From assembly GCA_029203185.1 (NCBI GenBank), contig CP119310.1:1054001-1118000 (forward strand): a stretch of 64,000 nt of DNA, read 5' to 3'. Under the pieces are notes generated by a model, which was given only the letters and a program-made list of their open reading frames with translations, was not told where the DNA came from and searched no databases. Within the stretch, counting starts at the first letter, position 1, and the number at the start of each line of letters is the position of its first letter. The translations under genes and the position numbers were made by a program. Source of the stretch: Candidatus Chryseobacterium colombiense (GTDB lineage: Bacteria; Bacteroidota; Bacteroidia; Flavobacteriales; Weeksellaceae). Below, piece after piece: positions 52,886 to 60,630 of the stretch.

Positions 52886-53380
52886 TTAAAAAACATTTTC
52901 GCTTCTTCTTTCAAGCATAACAACATCCTTCCATACTCCGTTTAATTTGCCTATTTTTTTTCTAACCCCTACAATTCGGAAACCATTTTTTTGATGTGCT
53001 TTTAAAGCCCCTTCATTTTCGGGAAAGATATTCGTCTGTAAGGTCCAGAAACCATGCTCTTCGCTATCTAAAATCATCTTTTTAAGCAAAACAGAGCCTA
53101 ATCCTTTCCCTTGATAATTATTCTCAAAGTAAATGCTTACTTCCGCCACTCCTTTAAAACTCTCTCTTTTACTCACAGGTTTCAAGGCACACCATCCCAC
53201 AACATCACTGCTTTCATTTTCAAGAACCCAACGGCAGTCGTTAAAATACTCCATATTCCAAGCTTCAGTGGTTGGAACTGTAGTTTCAAAAGTAGCCATC
53301 CCTCCTTCAACACCCTGTTTAAATATTTCTAACACTCTTGCTTCATCCGCCGGAAGCATTTCTCTTAATTCATAATTCAT
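52886..53380 (-). CDS. GNAT family N-acetyltransferase (phosphinothricin acetyltransferase-like)
   Basis: A 164-residue acetyltransferase. The opening YELREMLPADEARVLEIFKQGVEGGMATFET resembles the PAT/Bar subgroup, and the acetyl-CoA loop YQGKGLGSVLLKKMI near residue 93 is clear. The C-terminal GFRIVGVRKKIGKLNGVWKDVVMLER is also PAT-like. Substrates could be methionine sulfoximine-type or other amino compounds; no resistance context is seen. It starts five bases after the DUF421 gene and is probably co-transcribed. Confidence 0.88.
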   Translation of the reverse strand: MNYELREMLPADEARVLEIFKQGVEGGMATFETTVPTTEAWNMEYFNDCRWVLENESSDVVGWCALKPVSKRESFKGVAEVSIYFENNYQGKGLGSVLLKKMILDSEEHGFWTLQTNIFPENEGALKAHQKNGFRIVGVRKKIGKLNGVWKDVVMLERRSENVF

Positions 53381-53385
53381 TTTGC

Positions 53386-53898
53386 TTAATGGTATTTTCT
53401 TTTATTTTTCCTCTTAATTCTGGAATATCGTGTTTGCTTATTATTATCATCTTCTGAGATCACACTTATATTTCCATCCACTTCAAGAATAGAAAGTTTT
53501 ACCTTCTCTATTCCGTCTACACCGTGTTCTCTGATGGATTCCTCCAGTTCATCCCTCGTAATCTTTACTTTATCCAAGGCTTCCTGAATGACCACTCCGT
53601 CCTTTATTAAAATGACAGGATCTTCCTCCATAAAAGTTTTAAATGACGGACTTCTGAACATTAATCTCTTTAAAATAAAATTAGCGGCAAAAAGCACCAA
53701 AGCAGCAACCAAACCGCCTTGTAAGGAAGTATCCGGACCTACCATTGCATTCTGAACCGCATTCGAAATCAGCAAGAGTAAGACAACATCTCCTGCATTA
53801 AGCTGTGAAAGCTGATTTTTACCAAATAAACGAATAGCAACCACCATGAAGAGGTAAACACAAAGCGAACGGATAACGACATCTAAAATGGGATTCAC
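53386..53898 (-). CDS. DUF421/YetF-family membrane protein
   Basis: A 170-residue protein with three N-terminal membrane helices (about 5-25, 35-55 and 62-80) and a cytoplasmic YetF domain (about 85-160; DPVILIKDGVVIQEALDKVKITRDELEESIREHGV). VVAIRLFGKNQLSQLNAGDVVLLLLISNAVQNAMVG is the family hallmark. The start is GTG at 53898. A good promoter lies just upstream. The family is widespread in bacteria; a role is not established. Confidence 0.9.
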   Translation of the reverse strand: MNPILDVVIRSLCVYLFMVVAIRLFGKNQLSQLNAGDVVLLLLISNAVQNAMVGPDTSLQGGLVAALVLFAANFILKRLMFRSPSFKTFMEEDPVILIKDGVVIQEALDKVKITRDELEESIREHGVDGIEKVKLSILEVDGNISVISEDDNNKQTRYSRIKRKNKRKYH

Positions 53899-53916
53899 AA
53901 TAGTTTTTTATACTAT

Positions 53917-53948
53917 CAAATGTATTGATTTTTTGCTTTGACTGACAA
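53917..53948 (-). promoter_or_regulatory. Promoter of the DUF421-GNAT pair
   Basis: On the minus strand TTG (53948-53946), a 21-base spacer and TACATTTG (53924-53917) fit the Bacteroidetes consensus, about 19 bases before the GTG start. Confidence 0.6.
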
Positions 53949-54003
53949 AAATAAAATTCTAAATAATAGAGTCGTGTTTTTTAATATTGTAATGATAGCA
54001 ATA

Positions 54004-54033
54004 AAAAAACCGCTTTATAAAAAGCGGTTTAAA
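54004..54033 (-). terminator. Terminator of the GG-leader peptide gene
   Basis: A 10-bp perfect stem, AAACCGCTTT / AAAGCGGTTT, with a 4-base loop. A seven-base T-run follows on the minus strand, starting six bases past the peptide stop codon. Confidence 0.9.
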
Positions 54034-54036
54034 TTC

Positions 54037-54171
54037 TTAAGGACATTGCCCGATCGGAACTGTACTACAAACTGTTTTATTCAATCTTTCGCAATAAACG
54101 CAGTATTGTTTAGGTTCTCCTCCGTACACTGACTTTAATTCTGTTTTTGTTAGTTTTTTAAAATTTTTCAT
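54037..54171 (-). CDS. 44-residue double-glycine leader peptide (bacteriocin/RiPP-like precursor)
   Basis: A very short gene: ATG 54171 to TAA 54037, 44 residues. The leader MKNFKKLTKTELKSVYGG has the amphipathic Lys/Leu start and Gly17-Gly18 end of ComC/bacteriocin-type leaders that PCAT/C39-peptidase exporters cut, and many short genes with this leader are known in Chryseobacterium. The 26-residue core (EPKQYCVYCERLNKTVCST...) contains four Cys (24, 27, 35, 43), so disulfide or modified-Cys structure is likely. A perfect terminator follows six bases after the stop, giving a single-gene unit. No modifying enzyme or exporter is nearby. Function is inferred. Confidence 0.8.
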   Translation of the reverse strand: MKNFKKLTKTELKSVYGGEPKQYCVYCERLNKTVCSTVPIGQCP

Positions 54172-54261
54172 ATTGTTTTAATTTGGTAAGTTAAATATAA
54201 CAAGAAAATCATTATCTCTCATTACATATTAACTTCAAAAATTTGTAAGATTTTCATAAAA

Positions 54262-54293
54262 AGAAAAAGCCACACAGACTTTGTATGGCTTTG
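54262..54293 (-). terminator. Terminator of the TonB-like domain gene
   Basis: AAAGCCA-ACA pairs with TGT-TGGCTTT (one mismatch), and a T-run follows on the minus strand. Confidence 0.78.
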
Positions 54294-54313
54294 TATAAAG
54301 GTTTCATAAAATA

Positions 54314-54715
54314 TTATCTGTTGTTGATTTCCACTGTTACAGGCATTACATAAGTATAAGCCACCATATTTTCATTTATTTTTTTACGGTCTACTCTATA
54401 ATCCAGTTCGCTTAAAACAGTTTCAATTTCCTTGCTTACACTTTTGCAGTCGCCGTTGGAATGTACATTCACAATTTTTCCGTTTTTGGAAATATCAAAC
54501 TTCACGACTGAATTTACAGTTCCTTGCTTATAATCTGTATTTGTAAGGTCAAAATTTTCCATCAACCGGCTTCTAATGTCATTAAAGGTGGCTTCGTTTT
54601 TATTTAGCTGCACTTCTTCAATAACATTAGAAGTTTGTGCTTTAGCTGTATTTAGAACACCAATAAATCCGAAAACTAAAAATGAAGCAACTATTATTTG
54701 AATTTTATCTTTCAT
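54314..54715 (-). CDS. Exported TonB C-terminal-like domain protein
   Basis: A 133-residue protein with a signal peptide (about 1-26, ending AKAQ). The mature part (about 45-133) has the pattern VVKFDISKNGKIVNVHSNGDCKSVSKEIETVLSEL, which resembles the C-terminal domain of TonB-type proteins ('V.F.I...G.I....') found as small secreted proteins in Bacteroidetes. It lacks the membrane anchor and proline-rich spacer of true TonB. A CAAAGTTA box (TAACTTTG on the minus strand, 54771-54764) is upstream. The 250 bases further upstream (54716-54966) are AT-rich with no gene. Confidence 0.75.
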   Translation of the reverse strand: MKDKIQIIVASFLVFGFIGVLNTAKAQTSNVIEEVQLNKNEATFNDIRSRLMENFDLTNTDYKQGTVNSVVKFDISKNGKIVNVHSNGDCKSVSKEIETVLSELDYRVDRKKINENMVAYTYVMPVTVEINNR

Positions 54716-54966
54716 AACTATTTGGTTTTAAATGTTATATTAATTTTGTTTATATCTCTTAACCAAAGTTATTAAAAATAATTCATATTAATTTTACATT
54801 TAGTTAACATTCAGTTAACATTAAAATTCAACTAATTGATTATCAATAATATTAAATTTTTAAATAATTGAAAATTTAATATTGGGAATTTAAAAATGGT
54901 TTAAATTATCCAAATATTTCTCATATCACAAGGCTTAAGCTTTGGAATTATACTATTTGATAAACA

Positions 54967-55386
54967 TTATTCTTTTGAAAATTTATAAATTGTTAAGTAC
55001 CAAAAAGTGAGTATAAATAAAATACTGATAACCAAATTTTCAAATTGAAAGTACTCGAAAATATTCGTTAAAATTAATCTATTAACACAATAGCAAAGAA
55101 AAACCTGCAGTGAAACCAATATAATCAGAAGCCATATTTTTTTAAACCTGAATTTGAGATATTTATAGATATAAGAACTTATTACGGAAAAAAACATGAA
55201 GTAGATAATCCACCAAAATGAAATTCTGAAAATACCGAAACCAAAAGTACTGTCAGCTTTCATTTCTGTATATGTAAAATCCTCATATCGGGAACCTGAA
55301 TAAAAAGGAAAAATAAATTCTTTTGCAACCAGAGTTATATTTAATAACAAAAGAAGAATAAAATTAAAAATAATTAGTTTTTTCAT
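54967..55386 (-). CDS. Membrane protein of unknown function
   Basis: A 139-residue protein with four predicted membrane helices (about 3-22, 50-70, 82-105 and 115-135). No family is recognised. The gene lies downstream of uvrA in the same direction. A short stem-loop at 55412-55441 separates them, so it may be its own unit. Confidence 0.6.
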   Translation of the reverse strand: MKKLIIFNFILLLLLNITLVAKEFIFPFYSGSRYEDFTYTEMKADSTFGFGIFRISFWWIIYFMFFSVISSYIYKYLKFRFKKIWLLIILVSLQVFLCYCVNRLILTNIFEYFQFENLVISILFILTFWYLTIYKFSKE

Positions 55387-55411
55387 GGTATAAAGAGTTT
55401 TTTATAAAAAT

Positions 55412-55441
55412 AAAAAAAGGAATCTGCATTTACAAATTCCT
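55412..55441 (-). terminator. Weak terminator after uvrA
   Basis: AGGAAT and ATTCCT are inverted around a 12-base loop, and a T-run follows on the minus strand. Short stem, moderate support. Confidence 0.55.
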
Positions 55442-55466
55442 CTATATAATTAATCAAGCTATATTT

Positions 55467-58298
55467 TTACTCAAACTCTCTCTTCAAAAACTTCCCGGTC
55501 AAGCTCTTCTTAGACTTCACTATTTCTTCAGGGGTTCCCTGTGCAACAATCTGTCCACCGTGTTTTCCTCCTTCCGGACCAACATCGATGATATGATCGG
55601 CAAGTTTAATGACATCCATATTATGTTCGATAATAATGAAAGAGTTTCCTAATTCTACCAGCTGATTAATAGCATCCATAAGGATTTTTACATCTTCAAA
55701 GTGAAGTCCGGTTGTCGGCTCATCAAGAATGTATAATGTATTTCCTGTTTGTCTTTTTGCTAATTCTGTTGCCAGCTTAATACGTTGCGCTTCTCCTCCG
55801 GAAAGTGTGGTCGATTGCTGTCCTAAAGTAATATAACCTAAACCTACATCCTGCAATGTTTTTACTTTCGTAAAGATCTTAGGAATCGGCTGGAAAAATT
55901 CCACTGCTTCGTCAATTGTCATATCCAGTACATCAGAAATCGATTTTCCTTTGTAACGAACTTCCAATGTTTCCCTGTTAAACCGTTTTCCGTTACAGGT
56001 TTCACAATGAACGTATACATCTGGTAAAAAATTCATTTCGATCACTTTTAAACCGCCTCCCTGACAAGTTTCACATCTTCCGCCTTTCACATTGAAAGAG
56101 AATCTTCCAGGCTTATAACCACGGATTTTGGATTCAGGCAATTCTGCAAAAAGATTTCTGATATCGGTAAACATTCCGGTGTATGTTGCAGGATTCGAAC
56201 GTGGCGTTCTTCCAATCGGAGTCTGATCTACATCGACGATTTTATCGATGTTTTCAAGACCTTCAATCTTTTTATATGGCAAAGGCTCCTGAACGGCTCT
56301 GTAAAAATGTTTGTTTAGAATCGGGTATAAAGTTCCGTTAATCAAAGAGGATTTTCCACTACCAGAGATTCCTGAAACCACTACCAGTTTTCCCAAAGGA
56401 ATATCAAGGGTTACATTCTTAAGGTTGTTTCCTGTAGCTCCTTTTAATACTATATTTTTACCATTTCCTTTACGTCTTTCCGCAGGAATTTCAATCTTTC
56501 TTTTTCCATTGATATATTGCGCCGTAATAGTATCAGCTTTCAATAAATCTTTTGGTTTTCCCTGCCAAAGAATCTCTCCACCAAATTTTCCGGCTCTCGG
56601 ACCGATATCTAGCACCTCATCAGCTTCAAGAATCATGTCCTTGTCGTGTTCTACAACTAAAACAGAATTTCCAATATCACGAAGGTTTTTTAAGGAGTTG
56701 ATCAATCTTTCGTTATCTCTCTGGTGCAGTCCGATACTCGGTTCATCCAAAATATACAAAACATTCACCAACTGGGAACCAATCTGCGTGGCCAGACGAA
56801 TTCTTTGAGATTCCCCACCGGAAAGCGTTTTTGAACTTCTGCTCAGACTTAAATAATCCAAACCAACATCCAATAAAAACTGAAGCCTGGTTTCAATTTC
56901 CTTTAAAATTTCGTGAGCAATGATTTTATTTTTTTCTGAAAATTTATCTTTAATATCCGCTAACCAATCTTTCAGATCAATTAAACTTAATGCATTGACC
57001 TCAGCAATATTTTTTCCGTCAATTTTAAAGCTTAGACTTCCAGGCTGAAGACGCGTTCCTTTACATTCAGGACAGGTTTCTTCCGTGGTGAAATGTCTTT
57101 CCAGTAAGATTGCTTCGTAAGATTCTCTTTCTTCAATAATCTCCTCTATAAACGGAATTAGCCCATCAAAACTGATCTTGATCTTTTTGGTAATTCCTGC
57201 GTATTTTAAATCTTTATTAAATTCCTTATGACAGCCGTTATAGATATAATCCAACGCTTCTTCGGGAATATCCTGAAAAGGAGTTGTTAATCCTAATCCG
57301 AAAATTTCAAGAATATTTTTAATCTGAGCGAGAATCCATTTGTTAGATTTAATATCTTCCAAAGGTAACAAACCTCCCTGATTGATTGATAATTTTGGAT
57401 TTTCAACAAAGTAATCAGTGTTGATCTTTTTGATTGTTCCCAGTCCTTTACAGCTTGGGCAGCTTCCTTTCGGAGAATTAAAGGAAAAGGTATTGGGTTC
57501 CGGTAAAGCCAGTGAATGACCGGTTTCAGCATCCATCAGGTTTTTAGAGAAATATTCAATTTCCGTACTTCCCAGTTTTTGAATTCCGATCAGTCCTTCT
57601 CCCATTTCCATTGCTGTCCGCAACGATTTTTCCATTCTGTTTTCTGAAGCTGACTCGCCAATAATCCAACGGTCGATAACGATGTCAATATCGTGGGTTT
57701 TGTAACGGTCAAGTTTCAGATCATATTCGATATCCTGCAGTTCACCATCAATTCTCGCCTGTCCGTAACCTTTTTTAGCCATTTGCACGAAAAGTTCGTG
57801 ATAATGTCCTTTTCTGGAACGTACTACAGGTGCCATCAACATGATTTTTTCGCCTTTGTAATTTTCTTTGATCGTTTCAAGGATCTGGTCTTCGGTATAG
57901 CTTACTAGCTTCTTTCCTGTTGTCTGAGAATAGGCATCAGAAACCCTTGCATATAAAAGACGGAGAAAATCGTACAGTTCTGTAACAGTTCCTACAGTTG
58001 AACGAGGGTTTTTATTGGTTGTTTTCTGCTCAATGGCAATTACAGGGGATAATCCTTCTATTTTGTCAACATCGGGACGTTCCAATCCTCCTAAAAACTG
58101 TCTTGCATACGCAGAAAAAGTTTCTATATAACGACGCTGACCTTCCGCAAAAATAGTATCAAAAGCCAATGAAGATTTTCCACTTCCCGAAAGCCCTGTA
58201 ATTACGACCAATTCATTACGTGGAATTTTTACATTGATGTTTTTAAGGTTATGCTCGCGCGCACCGTAAACTTCTATATATTCTGTTGATTTACTCAT
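55467..58298 (-). CDS. uvrA: Excinuclease ABC subunit A
   Basis: A 943-residue nucleotide-excision-repair damage sensor that loads UvrB. Two ABC modules are visible, with Walker A motifs GLSGSGKSSLAFDT near residue 35 and GISGSGKSSLINGT near residue 640. The matching signature motifs are LSGGESQRIRLATQ and LSGGEAQRIKLATE. Walker B motifs are LYILDEPSIGLHQRDNERL and LYILDEPTTGLHFEDV. Zinc modules are seen as CPSCKGLG, CPECKGTR and CETCQGGG ... CETCNGKR. Length fits the family. A CAAAATTA box (TAATTTTG on the minus strand, 58341-58334) may be its promoter. Confidence 0.98.
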   Translation of the reverse strand: MSKSTEYIEVYGAREHNLKNINVKIPRNELVVITGLSGSGKSSLAFDTIFAEGQRRYIETFSAYARQFLGGLERPDVDKIEGLSPVIAIEQKTTNKNPRSTVGTVTELYDFLRLLYARVSDAYSQTTGKKLVSYTEDQILETIKENYKGEKIMLMAPVVRSRKGHYHELFVQMAKKGYGQARIDGELQDIEYDLKLDRYKTHDIDIVIDRWIIGESASENRMEKSLRTAMEMGEGLIGIQKLGSTEIEYFSKNLMDAETGHSLALPEPNTFSFNSPKGSCPSCKGLGTIKKINTDYFVENPKLSINQGGLLPLEDIKSNKWILAQIKNILEIFGLGLTTPFQDIPEEALDYIYNGCHKEFNKDLKYAGITKKIKISFDGLIPFIEEIIEERESYEAILLERHFTTEETCPECKGTRLQPGSLSFKIDGKNIAEVNALSLIDLKDWLADIKDKFSEKNKIIAHEILKEIETRLQFLLDVGLDYLSLSRSSKTLSGGESQRIRLATQIGSQLVNVLYILDEPSIGLHQRDNERLINSLKNLRDIGNSVLVVEHDKDMILEADEVLDIGPRAGKFGGEILWQGKPKDLLKADTITAQYINGKRKIEIPAERRKGNGKNIVLKGATGNNLKNVTLDIPLGKLVVVSGISGSGKSSLINGTLYPILNKHFYRAVQEPLPYKKIEGLENIDKIVDVDQTPIGRTPRSNPATYTGMFTDIRNLFAELPESKIRGYKPGRFSFNVKGGRCETCQGGGLKVIEMNFLPDVYVHCETCNGKRFNRETLEVRYKGKSISDVLDMTIDEAVEFFQPIPKIFTKVKTLQDVGLGYITLGQQSTTLSGGEAQRIKLATELAKRQTGNTLYILDEPTTGLHFEDVKILMDAINQLVELGNSFIIIEHNMDVIKLADHIIDVGPEGGKHGGQIVAQGTPEEIVKSKKSLTGKFLKREFE

Positions 58299-58625
58299 AA
58301 TTTGGTGTGACTTTACCTGAAAATCACGATGTGCAAAATTAAGGAATTTTTAGGAATTTTTTATGTTAAAGAATGTTAGGAATTTATGGATTTATTAAGT
58401 TGGGATTTGTTTTAAAAATTAGTTTAAAGCTTTCCGGACGTTAGATCCTTCGACTACGCTCAGGATGACAGCTCTATACTAACTGTTTTTGAGCGTAAAT
58501 ATGCAACGTATTTTCCATTGTCATTGTGAGCGTAGTCGAAGGATCTCCAATATGACAGTAAAATGTTCTTTAATTATAAAACTCTCCCCCTTTTTCTTTA
58601 AATTTACAATAAATACAAACTCTTC
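58299..58625. other. Divergent intergenic region between uvrA and the Crp/Fnr gene
   Basis: About 327 bases without a gene. It holds a possible uvrA -7 box at 58334-58341 (minus strand) and repeat copy F at 58444-58546. No clear promoter is seen for the Crp/Fnr gene. Confidence 0.6.
58444..58546. repeat. Dispersed palindromic repeat, copy F
   Basis: GATCCTTCGAC-TACGCTCAGGATGACA (58444-58470) is inverted with few changes at 58519-58546. The adjacent GCTCTATACTAAC matches, in inverse, the TTAGTATTAGAGC of copies D and G. Confidence 0.85.
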
Positions 58626-59195
58626 ATGAACAGACTGCGAGAACATATCGAGGAAATCATTTCCCTCAGCGACGAAGAATTTGATCATATAAAAACATTT
58701 TTTACTTTAAAAAATGTTCGTAAAAATCAGTTCTTGGTACATGAAGGTGATGAAGTGAAATTCGAATTTCTTACACTTGACGGAATCTATAAAGTTTTTT
58801 ACATTGATGAAGACGGTAAAGAACATATTCTTCAGTTTGCAAAAAAAAATTGGTGGATGACAGATTATATAGGATTTTTTAAACAAAAAAATGCAACTAT
58901 GTTTGTAGAATGCCTGCAAGACGGCGCTGTTGCCTGTCTTACATTAGAAGGAAGGGAAAAACTTGCTTCAGAATTTCATAAGATGGAATATTTTTTCAGA
59001 ACTAAATTAACAAATGGCTATATCGCCCTGCAACAAAGAATTATGCTATTATTATCAAGCACACCTCAGCAACGGTATGAAGAATTTTCAAAATTGTATC
59101 CCGATCTTATTTCTCAGATTCCGAAAAAATATGTGGCGGAATATCTGGGTGTAAGCAGGGAAACGCTGAGCCGACTGTATTCTAACAATAAATAA
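58626..59195 (+). CDS. Crp/Fnr-family transcriptional regulator
   Basis: A 189-residue regulator. An N-terminal cyclic-nucleotide-binding-like beta-roll (about 20-115; NQFLVHEGDEVKFEFLTLDGIYKVF and EDGKEHILQF) is followed by the dimer helix (about 115-135) and a C-terminal helix-turn-helix ending KYVAEYLGVSRETLSRLYSN. No Cys cluster of the Fnr type is present. The recognition helix RETLSR keeps the Arg-Glu-x3-Arg of E. coli Crp and also the Ser that Fnr uses. A perfect TGTGA-N6-TCACA palindrome lies just past its stop and upstream of the DJ-1/ABM operon, its likely target. The effector is unknown. Confidence 0.9.
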   Translation: MNRLREHIEEIISLSDEEFDHIKTFFTLKNVRKNQFLVHEGDEVKFEFLTLDGIYKVFYIDEDGKEHILQFAKKNWWMTDYIGFFKQKNATMFVECLQDGAVACLTLEGREKLASEFHKMEYFFRTKLTNGYIALQQRIMLLLSSTPQQRYEEFSKLYPDLISQIPKKYVAEYLGVSRETLSRLYSNNK

Positions 59196-59200
59196 ACTGT

Positions 59201-59222
59201 AAGTGTGATCCGGATCACACTT
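59201..59222. promoter_or_regulatory. Perfect Crp-type palindrome TGTGA-N6-TCACA
   Basis: An exact 22-base palindrome with TGTGA at 59204-59208 and TCACA at 59215-59219. It fits the E. coli Crp half-site consensus. Its centre is about 65 bases before the predicted start of the DJ-1/ABM transcript, a class I activator spacing. It is followed by T's, so it can also act as a terminator hairpin for the Crp/Fnr gene. Confidence 0.65.
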
Positions 59223-59241
59223 TTTTTGTGACTTCGCTCCT

Positions 59242-59272
59242 TTGATCTGGGAATCAAATCGACCTACATTTG
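59242..59272 (+). promoter_or_regulatory. Promoter of the DJ-1/PfpI-ABM operon
   Basis: TTG at 59242-59244, a 20-base spacer and TACATTTG at 59265-59272 match the local consensus. An inverted repeat TTTGAT-N6-ATCAAA (59241-59258) overlaps the -33 box. The transcript would start near 59277, with a leader of about 62 bases. Confidence 0.7.
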
Positions 59273-59338
59273 CTATAGAAATTTAAGTGATTTCAAACAA
59301 TCAAGTAAAATAGTAATTAACTAAAAAATTGTAAAGTC

Positions 59339-60019
59339 ATGAAACCAAAAGTATTAATCATTGTATCCAATGCCAACACCATCGGACCGAACAAAAGAAG
59401 AACCGGAACTTTTCTATCAGAAGTTGCACATCCTTACGCAGAATTCGAAAAAGCTGATTATCAAATTGATTTTGCAAGCTTAACGGGCGAATCTCCGTTT
59501 TTAGATGCTTTAAATTTGGCCGACGATCCTGATAATTTAAAATTCCTGACAGGAAAAGGCTGGGAAAAAATGCATAATGCAGGAAAACTTTCAGACGTGA
59601 ATACAGATGAATATGATGCTGTTTTTGTTCCCGGAGGCTTAGCTCCAATGGTCGATATGCCCGAGGCTGCCGAACTTAAAAAAGTGATTGCCGGTTTTTA
59701 TGAAAGCAATCGTATTGTCGGTGCAGTTTGTCATGGTCCTGTATCTTTGTTAAACGTAACATTAAGCGACGGTACTTTCTTAGTAAATGGCAAAAATATT
59801 GCGTCTTTCACTACTGAGGAAGAGGACAATTACGCGAGACCGGACGTTCCTTTCGATCTTCAGACTGCTTTAACGGAGCAAGGTACGATTTTCCATGCTG
59901 CAGAACCTTGGTCTGCCAACAGTATTGCAGACGGAAATATTGTAACCGGACAAAATCCTGCCTCTGCGAAAGGCGTTGGTGAAAAAATGGTAGCTTTAAT
60001 TAATGCAAAAAATGCATAA
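59339..60019 (+). CDS. DJ-1/PfpI family (type 1 glutamine amidotransferase-like) protein
   Basis: A 226-residue protein close to the Hsp31/HchA-like subgroup of DJ-1/PfpI. The nucleophile elbow GAVCHGPVSLLN near residue 136 carries the catalytic Cys-His. The Glu in the early segment EVAHPYAEFEKADY and the VFVPGGLAPMVDMPE loop complete the expected site. Proteins of this group act as glyoxalases (glutathione-independent), deglycases or chaperones against electrophile damage; the exact reaction is not decidable. It is followed after 24 bases by an ABM-domain gene. The Crp-type palindrome and promoter upstream suggest control by the adjacent regulator. Confidence 0.9.
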   Translation: MKPKVLIIVSNANTIGPNKRRTGTFLSEVAHPYAEFEKADYQIDFASLTGESPFLDALNLADDPDNLKFLTGKGWEKMHNAGKLSDVNTDEYDAVFVPGGLAPMVDMPEAAELKKVIAGFYESNRIVGAVCHGPVSLLNVTLSDGTFLVNGKNIASFTTEEEDNYARPDVPFDLQTALTEQGTIFHAAEPWSANSIADGNIVTGQNPASAKGVGEKMVALINAKNA

Positions 60020-60043
60020 TTATTACCTTATAAATTAAAAATT

Positions 60044-60343
60044 ATGAGTCAAAAAGCAGTTTATGTTTGTGCCAAATGGAAGGTAAAAGAGGGAAAACTG
60101 GAGGCTGTTCTGCATCTGATGAAAGAAGTAGCGGAAAAAAGCACTCAGGAAGAAGGAAATATTCTTTATAAGCTCCATCAAAGTAAATCCGATGAAAATA
60201 CTCTGATCATTTTTGAAGGATATAAAAACGATGATGCCGTGGAATTTCATCGTAATTCTGAACATTATAAAAATATCGTGGCTGAGCAGATTATTCCGTT
60301 ATTAGAAAATAGAGAGGTGACTCTTATGGATCTGTTATTTTAA
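60044..60343 (+). CDS. Antibiotic biosynthesis monooxygenase (ABM) domain protein, YgiN-like
   Basis: A 99-residue dimeric alpha+beta-barrel protein. VYVCAKWKVKEGKLEAVLHLMKEVAEKSTQEEGNILYKLH and FEGYKNDDAVEFHRNSEHYKNIV are typical of the YgiN/ABM family, which oxidises quinols or small aromatics without cofactors. It follows the DJ-1-like gene by 24 bases, forming a likely two-gene operon against quinone or carbonyl stress. A 19-bp perfect hairpin follows. Confidence 0.9.
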   Translation: MSQKAVYVCAKWKVKEGKLEAVLHLMKEVAEKSTQEEGNILYKLHQSKSDENTLIIFEGYKNDDAVEFHRNSEHYKNIVAEQIIPLLENREVTLMDLLF

Positions 60344-60356
60344 ATATTGTGTTTTT

Positions 60357-60404
60357 AACAGGCTTCGGGAAAACCTTTGGTTTTCCCGAAGCCTGTTAGT
60401 TTTA
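60357..60404 (+). terminator. Strong hairpin terminator of the DJ-1/ABM operon
   Basis: A 19-bp perfect stem (60357-60375 with 60379-60397) around a 3-base TTT loop, with a weak T tail (AGTTTTATG). The stem contains GGCTTCG, also found in the nearby dispersed repeats. Confidence 0.85.
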
Positions 60405-60436
60405 TGTCAGATAATTCCTTTGAATGCGTATGTTGA

Positions 60437-60570
60437 GATCCTCTAGCTTCGCTCAGGATGACATCGCTAATACTATTTTTTACAAACAAAAATTTAATTT
60501 TAACTGTAAATTTCATAACTAAATAAACAGGCTAGTATTAGAGCTGTCTGTCCGAGTTTGTCGAAGCCTT
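60437..60570. repeat. Dispersed palindromic repeat, copy G (long, degenerate)
   Basis: GATCCTCTAGCTTCGCTCAG-GATGACA (60437-60463) and TGTCTGTCCGAGTTTGTCGA-AGCC (60545-60568) are degenerate inverse arms. The inner ends CGCTAATACTA and TAGTATTAGAGC are also inverted. The centre is longer (about 80 bases) than in other copies. Confidence 0.7.
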
Positions 60571-60630
60571 TTAACTATAATTTCAATCAACGAAAAAATT
60601 CATTAGTTTAGTTTATATCTCTACTGTGAT

